DNA from: an uncultured Clostridia bacterium
Lineage (GTDB): Bacteria; Bacillota; Clostridia; Oscillospirales; CAG-272
Assembly (NCBI GenBank): GCA_947630625.1
Contig: CANRIL010000006.1
Span: 1-64,000, forward strand
DNA length: 64,000 nt
Reading direction: 5' to 3'
Shown: piece after piece, positions 58,162 to 64,000 of the stretch
How positions within the stretch are numbered: the stretch's first letter is position 1
Layout of the letters: every line of letters begins with the position of its first letter
Notes under the pieces: model-generated
Databases searched by the model: none
What the model saw: only the letters and a program-made list of their open reading frames with translations
What the model was told of the DNA's origin: nothing
Made by a program: the position numbers and the translations under genes

Positions 58162-59748
58162 TCACTTGGAATTGCTGATGACGACTGTCGTGACGGACTG
58201 AGCGGGGATCGTGACGGCCGTTCCGTCCTTGAATTCGGATTTGTAAGTCTCGGAGAGGCTGTTCTTCTTGTCCGTTACGTTGACGGAAATTCTGTTGAAC
58301 GCGGACGCGTCGATCCCGCTGAAGTCGACGTTTGTGTCGGTCTTATTCTCGTTGATGAACACGAGGACGGTTTCTTCCTCGCCGTTTTCGTTCGTTCCCT
58401 TATAAGCGGAGACGACGAGATTTCCGATCGACTCTGTTGCGTCGACGCGGACGTAGCCGCGGTCGATGAAGCGGCTGTAATTGCCGAGCGTGTAATAGCG
58501 CTTCGCGAGCTGGATGTTGTTGCCGGCGCCGTCCGTGTAGACTAAGCCGTCGCGGTATTCGCCGAAGCTGACGGCAGTCCAGAACGACCATGAAACGCAG
58601 TTAAGTATCGTCATGTCCTCGTGCACCTGCTTTGCGAGCACGATGCCGGAGCCGATCGTGAGGTCCTTTTCGCTCGTCATATCGCCCGTCGTCATCTCGC
58701 ACCATTCAGTCTCTCTCAGGCGGATGTTCGGGTTCTGGCGGTAGAACGTATTTGCAAACGTTGTCTTCGCCTCGGTCGTCGACCAGTATGAATGCGCGTC
58801 AAGCGCGGTGAAGTATTTGCCTAAAACGTCGTCCTTCATGATGGAGAGGCAGAGGCCGAGCGTGTCATCCTCCCAGCGGTTGGGGGAATTTCTCCAGCTG
58901 CTGCCTTCGGGTCCGCTGATCTCGACGCCTTTAAGTCCGTCGCGCTTGCCTATTTCCTCGACGAACACCTTGAGCAGCGCTATGACCTCCTTCGGTTCAT
59001 AGTGGCAGCCTTCCTGTCCGCCCTTCCACTCGAACGCGGGCTCGTTTATCGGGGAGACGTACTTGATGGGAAGTCCCTCGGCCTTGAAATGCTCGGCAAC
59101 GTCGAGCACGTATGTAGCGAAGGCCTGATAATTTTCGGGGGCGATGTTTGTAACGTATCCTTCATTGCAGTATGCAAGGCCGTTCTTCGTCAGGCGCTCG
59201 AGCGGGCTGTTGCAGAAGAGAACGATCTCGTCCGCGCCGAGCTCCGCCGCTTTTTTCATGAACCAGACGGCGTTTGCGTCACGTGAAAAGTCATAAACGC
59301 CGGGGGCAGTTTCAAAGCTGTACACGCGGCGGTTCGAATCGCTGATCCCGCCGCCGCTCGTGCTGCCGACATCCTTGCTGCCGGCGCCGACGTTGTAGCG
59401 GTAGCTGTTGAGGCCGATGCCCTTCGTCTTGTCGAACAGCAGCTCGGCAACGCGGTCGCGCGTCTTTTCATTGCCGCCGACGACCTGCGCCCACCATGCG
59501 CCGGACGCGCCGAAGCTCTCGATCGTCTGATGTTCCGCGGACAGATCGACCGTTACGGTCTTTACGTCTTCAAGCTGTAAAGGCGGGTCGAGCTCGCCGT
59601 CCCCGGAGCCGTTCGTTCCCTCCGATGTGCCGACGCCGGAGGAACCGTCCGTTTCGTTCGATTCTGCCGGATTTTCGCCGTTCCCGGCGCATGCCGCCAG
59701 AAGGACTGCAAGCACTAACGAGAGAATTAGGATAAGTAACTTTTTCAT
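58162..59748 (-). CDS. GH30-like glycoside hydrolase lipoprotein (copy 2)
   Basis: HQTIESFGASGAWWAQVVGGNEKTRDRVAELLFDKTKGIGLNSYRYNVGAGSKD, SPINEPAFEW; lipobox LAAC. Confidence 0.85.
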   Translation of the reverse strand: MKKLLILILSLVLAVLLAACAGNGENPAESNETDGSSGVGTSEGTNGSGDGELDPPLQLEDVKTVTVDLSAEHQTIESFGASGAWWAQVVGGNEKTRDRVAELLFDKTKGIGLNSYRYNVGAGSKDVGSTSGGGISDSNRRVYSFETAPGVYDFSRDANAVWFMKKAAELGADEIVLFCNSPLERLTKNGLAYCNEGYVTNIAPENYQAFATYVLDVAEHFKAEGLPIKYVSPINEPAFEWKGGQEGCHYEPKEVIALLKVFVEEIGKRDGLKGVEISGPEGSSWRNSPNRWEDDTLGLCLSIMKDDVLGKYFTALDAHSYWSTTEAKTTFANTFYRQNPNIRLRETEWCEMTTGDMTSEKDLTIGSGIVLAKQVHEDMTILNCVSWSFWTAVSFGEYRDGLVYTDGAGNNIQLAKRYYTLGNYSRFIDRGYVRVDATESIGNLVVSAYKGTNENGEEETVLVFINENKTDTNVDFSGIDASAFNRISVNVTDKKNSLSETYKSEFKDGTAVTIPAQSVTTVVISNSK

Positions 59749-59782
59749 CTGTTTACCTCGTTAAGTTTAAATTTATAATTAC

Positions 59783-59811
59783 ATTATACAATCGCTGTCT
59801 TCACATGTCAA
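59783..59811 (-). promoter_or_regulatory. Promoter of GH30-like copy 2, -35 overlaps stop codon of upstream gene
   Basis: Minus strand TTGACA-17-TATAAT; TGA stop of 59808..61187 lies within TTGACA. Confidence 0.85.
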
Positions 59812-61187
59812 GTTTTTTTATCCGGTTTGATCCCGCCGCCCGAAATTTTATCCTTTTTTGTGACAAGTCTTGACAGCTCCGCGGCGGCGGCGCGCGCCGA
59901 TATGTCATATATGTCGGTGATTATCCTGATCCCGTAGAGTTCGGCGCGTTCGCGGACGCTTTTGATGCGGGACGGCGGGATCGTTTCGTCCCTTCCGTCG
60001 AGCGACGGGGCGACGAGGACGGCAATTTTTTCGTTGCCGCCGAACTGCGTCGTGACAGCGGCGAATTTATAAAGCTCCTCGGAGCCGACGCGCCCGTTCT
60101 TGCACGAAATGAAGACGGGGATCGCGCCGAGCATGAAGATGCAGTCGATCTCGTTGTCGGAGCTGCCCTCCTCGCCGTCAAACGAGAGGCTGACGCCCGA
60201 AACGGCGCGTCCGTCCGACGAAACGTTACAGGCGACGGAGTTCATGTACAGTTCGAGAAGCGCGCCCGCGCTTTTGAGGCATGCGGCGACGGCGTGCGAG
60301 CGGCAGCGGTACCAGCGGCGCGAGGGGTCGCCTCCGCGCGGTTTCAATGCGCCGGACGAGACGAGGTCAGCGACGAGATTTGAGACGGCGCGTATTTTTG
60401 CCTCGTTGCCGTTTACGTAGATGTCGAGCGAGTGCTCCCCCTTCATGTGCAGCCTGTCGGGGACAAGGTCGTTCCACGTGCGGCGCGAGCGGCGCACCAT
60501 CGCAGACCAGACGAGCGCGGTGTCGCGCGATATCTCCTCCATCGTCATGCCGCGCGCGAGCAGTTCCGTGACTGTCGAGCGTTCGACAACGCCGCCGTAT
60601 ATGCGTATGCACTCGTCGACGCTCAAGGAGACGCGCGCGGTTTCTTCATCCGTGAACATGCGGACGACTGTTTCCGAGCCGTCTCCGGTTTTGCTGTAGC
60701 TTGTGAGTTTTCTGTCGGCGAAGTCGAGCCGGATGCAGGAAAACCCGCCGGGCGCGCGCGAGTATACGTATCCCGCGGCGAGGTAGAGCTCCGGCGTTCC
60801 GCCCTCGATATCGAGGACGGCGTCGTCGCCGGCAAACGCTTCGAGTACGGCGGCGAGTTCCATCATGTCCGAGGTGTGCGTCTCGACGAATTCAACCTTT
60901 TCGGGCACGCAGCCGCGGGATTCCCAGAGGCGGCGGTACGCGTCCTTATATTTGCGGTAAACGGCGGAGGCGTGCTCCGGGACGATGAAGACGACGCGGC
61001 GCGGCAAAAGGAGCATCACGCCGAGCGCGTTATATATATGTGTGTCAGGGTCGTAGAGCTCGACGAGTGTGTCCGTCTTCCGCCCTCCCTCTCCCGCCGG
61101 GGCGGCAGTCCCTTCCGCGGCGACGGGTGTTTCCGCTTTGTCAGCCATGCTTTGTTTGTCAGCCTCCGCTTCATTATGGTTGCGCAT
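59808..61187 (-). CDS. Card1/DUF1887-like protein: CARF-like N-terminus plus PD-(D/E)xK nuclease C-terminus
   Basis: VLDIEGGTPELYLAAGYVY CARF-like segment; central wHTH-like region; DNEIDCIFMLGAIPVFISCKNGRVGSEELYKFAAVTTQFGG nuclease motif; alternative start at 61148. Confidence 0.75.
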   Translation of the reverse strand: MRNHNEAEADKQSMADKAETPVAAEGTAAPAGEGGRKTDTLVELYDPDTHIYNALGVMLLLPRRVVFIVPEHASAVYRKYKDAYRRLWESRGCVPEKVEFVETHTSDMMELAAVLEAFAGDDAVLDIEGGTPELYLAAGYVYSRAPGGFSCIRLDFADRKLTSYSKTGDGSETVVRMFTDEETARVSLSVDECIRIYGGVVERSTVTELLARGMTMEEISRDTALVWSAMVRRSRRTWNDLVPDRLHMKGEHSLDIYVNGNEAKIRAVSNLVADLVSSGALKPRGGDPSRRWYRCRSHAVAACLKSAGALLELYMNSVACNVSSDGRAVSGVSLSFDGEEGSSDNEIDCIFMLGAIPVFISCKNGRVGSEELYKFAAVTTQFGGNEKIAVLVAPSLDGRDETIPPSRIKSVRERAELYGIRIITDIYDISARAAAAELSRLVTKKDKISGGGIKPDKKT

Positions 61188-61260
61188 TTAAAGTATACAC
61201 CATCCTTGCGGAAAAATAAAGGGGGATCGCGCGGTTTTTAAGCGGAATGAGCGATTCGGG

Positions 61261-61289
61261 TTGACAAATCGGCGCGCCTGTCTTAAAAT
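61261..61289 (+). promoter_or_regulatory. Promoter of downstream GH gene
   Basis: TTGACA-17-TAAAAT. Confidence 0.8.
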
Positions 61290-61347
61290 TGAGTCAGAAA
61301 GCGCCGGGGAGAGCGAACGGCAAAAATTACGGAGGCGGAAGCAAAGG

Positions 61348-63789
61348 ATGGAAATTGAAAAAAAGTACGCGCCGATACTGCATACGGGGTTTGCTGAGAA
61401 TTACACGGGTGCACAGATGAAGGAATTTGTCCGGCTCGTTGACGAGCGGGGATATTCGGGATTTTCAGCCGAGGGCAAGTCGTCGGTCGGGGCGACGGAC
61501 GACATTGACGGCTGGGTCGACGGGTACATGCGCGGGCTCGCGGCGGCGTGCCGTGAATCCGAGGCGCGCGGGCTCGATGTCTGGATCTTCGACGAATGGG
61601 GCTATCCCACGGGGACGGCAGCCGGGAGGACGATGCAGGGGCATCCGGAGTGGCGCTCGAAGACGCTGCACTGCGCGATAGATATGATAGTCGAGGAGGG
61701 AAAGACGGTGTCCGTCACCGCGCCGGAACATCTTTTATCGGCGGCGGCGTGGCACGTCAACCGCAACGTTTTCGCGGGACCTGCCGGAGGGTACGAGAAT
61801 ATCCCCGTCGTCGACGGGAAGCTGACGTATACGGCGGGACACAGGCGCTGCCGCCTTGTCGCCGCGACGTGGGAATACGACACGACGCGCACTGTCGGTG
61901 TTTTCCGGCACGACATGGAAAACGACGCGCAGTGTACGCTCGACCTGCTCTCGCGCGAGGCCGTTGAGAGGCTGCTTTCCGTGATGCACGGCGAATATTA
62001 CCGCCGTATGCCGGAATTTTTCGGTGGGACGATCAAGGGATTTTTCTACGACGAGCCGTTTTTGTCGTTCCCGTTGCCGTACACGTTTGATCTGATCGAC
62101 GAATTCATTGAAAAAAAGGGCTACGATCCGACGCCGAGGCTGCCGCTGCTTGTTTCGGGCGGGTGCGGGGCGCTCCGCGACGACTGGCGCGATGTTGCGA
62201 CGACGCGCATGGCGGAATCGTTTTTCGGCGCCATGCAGAAGTGGTGCCACGCGCACGGCGTCGAGCTTGTGGGGCATCAGGACCTCGACCACGATATCCG
62301 CTCCACAAATTCGGTCAGCGGCGACTTTTTCAAGAACAATAAATACAACGACGCGCCGGGCGTCGATTACATCTGGGCGCAGATCAGACCCGATCACACC
62401 GCCGATTATCCGCGGTTCGCGGGTTCGTTCCGCCGCATGACGGGCAAGGCGCACGCGACGAGCGAAAGCTTTGCCGCCGTCGGAAACTGCCTTTTCCCCG
62501 ACTATATGAGATGGGCGATGGAGTATCAGGCAGTGCGGGGGATCGACCGGTTTTACCTGATGATCGCCGCCCCGGAGGGAGGGCGCGGATTCGGGACGCC
62601 GCTCGATTTCGAGCATCCCGTGTCCCGCATGTTTGCAAGGGACGTAAACCGCCATGTTGCGGTCGTCAACAGCATGCTGAACGAAACGTCCCCGGCGGCG
62701 TCGGTCGCGCTTTATGTGCCGCGCGCACAGATAAACGCCGAATATCCGCCCGCGCGGGCTAACCGCGTCAGCCTTCATATGCCGTGGGAGTGGGTCAACG
62801 ACACGGCGGAGGCGCTTATATACGCGCCGGTCGATTTTGAATATATCTGGGACGAGATGATAACGTCGCTGCCGCTTTGCGGGGACGGCGCGCTTCTTTT
62901 GCCGACCGGGCAGAGGATAGACACGCTCGTGATACCTGCCGTTTACGCGCTCCCGGCGGATGTGGCTGAGAGAGTCCGTAAAATGCAGGAGCTGGGGGCA
63001 AAAATCGTATTTGTCAGCTTCGCGGCGGAGGGGTTTGTCGGTTCGGATGTGTGCACGTATCCGCGCGACATCGCCGCTCATGTCGGCGGCGGGCTGCGCC
63101 TCGGCGGCAGAGTTTCGCTGACGACGCGCCGGTCGGAAGACGGGGAATATTTCTTCCTTTTAAATGAATCGGCGGAGAAATACGAGGGGCTGCTCGGAAT
63201 CGCGGGCGAGAATCTGCAAAAGTTCGACTTTGAAAGCGAAGAATGGTACGATGTTGACGACGAATCGCTGTCGCTGCCGCCGCTCGGACTTGCCGTATAC
63301 CGCGCCGCGGGCGCGCCGGTCGGCAAACAGAGGCAGACGCCGACGGGTGCGGCGATTTTCCCGGACAATTGGCGCGTCACGCTGCCGGACGGCGGGAAAC
63401 TTGAACTTGAAAGGCTGACAGACTGGCGCGAGTTTGCGGGGGCATATTCGGGGACGCTCACGTATGAGACGGAGATAAACGCGCCGCGCGACGGGCGTTA
63501 TCGCCTGTTTTTGGGCGAGGTTTGCTGGGCAGCGTCCGTTTCGGTCGACGGCGGCGAGCCGGTCAACGTGCCGTTTGCGCCGTATGAGCGTGATCTCACG
63601 CTGACGGCGGGGACGCATACGCTTCGCGTCACGGTGCTCAACGCCGATGTTACATCAGTGCTCGGAACGCCCGAGGCGGAGGCGCGCGCGAGGGAGACGA
63701 GGCGGTTCAAGGACATTTTCGAGAACGACCGCGACTACGTTTCCTCCGGGCTGCTCGGTCCCGTATATCTTCGCGAATACGAGATGTGA
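61348..63789 (+). CDS. Large glycosyl hydrolase (GH106-like / putative alpha-L-rhamnosidase)
   Basis: GLDVWIFDEWGYPTGTAAGRTMQGHPEWRSK; C-terminal GH2-like sugar-binding region; start set at 61348 after GGAGG RBS because the ORF-track TTG start is the -35 box. Confidence 0.7.
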   Translation: MEIEKKYAPILHTGFAENYTGAQMKEFVRLVDERGYSGFSAEGKSSVGATDDIDGWVDGYMRGLAAACRESEARGLDVWIFDEWGYPTGTAAGRTMQGHPEWRSKTLHCAIDMIVEEGKTVSVTAPEHLLSAAAWHVNRNVFAGPAGGYENIPVVDGKLTYTAGHRRCRLVAATWEYDTTRTVGVFRHDMENDAQCTLDLLSREAVERLLSVMHGEYYRRMPEFFGGTIKGFFYDEPFLSFPLPYTFDLIDEFIEKKGYDPTPRLPLLVSGGCGALRDDWRDVATTRMAESFFGAMQKWCHAHGVELVGHQDLDHDIRSTNSVSGDFFKNNKYNDAPGVDYIWAQIRPDHTADYPRFAGSFRRMTGKAHATSESFAAVGNCLFPDYMRWAMEYQAVRGIDRFYLMIAAPEGGRGFGTPLDFEHPVSRMFARDVNRHVAVVNSMLNETSPAASVALYVPRAQINAEYPPARANRVSLHMPWEWVNDTAEALIYAPVDFEYIWDEMITSLPLCGDGALLLPTGQRIDTLVIPAVYALPADVAERVRKMQELGAKIVFVSFAAEGFVGSDVCTYPRDIAAHVGGGLRLGGRVSLTTRRSEDGEYFFLLNESAEKYEGLLGIAGENLQKFDFESEEWYDVDDESLSLPPLGLAVYRAAGAPVGKQRQTPTGAAIFPDNWRVTLPDGGKLELERLTDWREFAGAYSGTLTYETEINAPRDGRYRLFLGEVCWAASVSVDGGEPVNVPFAPYERDLTLTAGTHTLRVTVLNADVTSVLGTPEAEARARETRRFKDIFENDRDYVSSGLLGPVYLREYEM

Positions 63790-63890
63790 GAGCGAATAAA
63801 AAATCATATAAAATCGCGCCGGACTATGGCAATAGAGCTGAATTTGTGATAAAATTATAGATAACGATCAACCGAAAGGATTTTTAAATT

Positions 63891-64000
63891 ATGAAAAAGC
63901 GGATCATATCGGCAATACTCGCAGCCGCGTGCATTATAGCGATGTTCGCGTTCGCCGCGTGCGACACGGGCTCCACAGGTTCCGGCAGCGAGACAGGCGG
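63891..64000 (+). CDS. Lipoprotein N-terminus, truncated by window end
   Basis: MKKRIISAILAAACIIAMFAFAACDTGSTGSGSETG; RBS GAAAGGA. Confidence 0.8.
   Translation, partial: MKKRIISAILAAACIIAMFAFAACDTGSTGSGSETG

Noticed and set aside
61261-61347. Upstream TTG start for the GH106-like gene
   Set aside because: TTG is the first codon-like triplet of a TTGACA -35 box; a GGAGG RBS precedes ATG at 61348.

Overview
64 kb chromosomal segment of a Gram-positive, clostridia-type anaerobe. The taxon is inferred from a phe T-box leader, a GAAC-N4-GTTC LexA box, many lipoproteins and a sortase-anchored surface protease. Housekeeping content: metH-metF-ywaF-like, purF, purC, uvrB-PHP-uvrA, feoB with a DtxR/MntR-like regulator, a Zn/Cd-type P-ATPase operon, uxuA, tag and pheST. 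Accessory content: GH25, GH29, a reversed-order GH3, two tandem GH30-like lipoproteins, a GH106-like enzyme, a 2717-aa S8 surface protease, and many secreted proteins or lipoproteins. Most notable observations: (i) a two-component system whose own promoter and a downstream lipoprotein promoter carry the same 11-bp direct-repeat boxes exactly 3 nt from the -10; that downstream gene has an in-frame TAA; (ii) an ECF-type sigma gene with an in-frame TGA, beside a DUF4367 gene; (iii) an orphan Card1/DUF1887-like CARF-nuclease with no CRISPR array or type III genes in the window; (iv) a membrane-anchored Asp/Glu-rich protein with four CCC clusters; (v) an SOS-controlled uvrB-PHP-uvrA cluster; (vi) a 22-aa hydrophobic ORF with a structured leader and a terminator; (vii) XRE operator-like repeats. 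No CRISPR array, tRNA, rRNA, transposase or phage genes were recognised. All functional names come from reading the sequence by eye; no database search was run.
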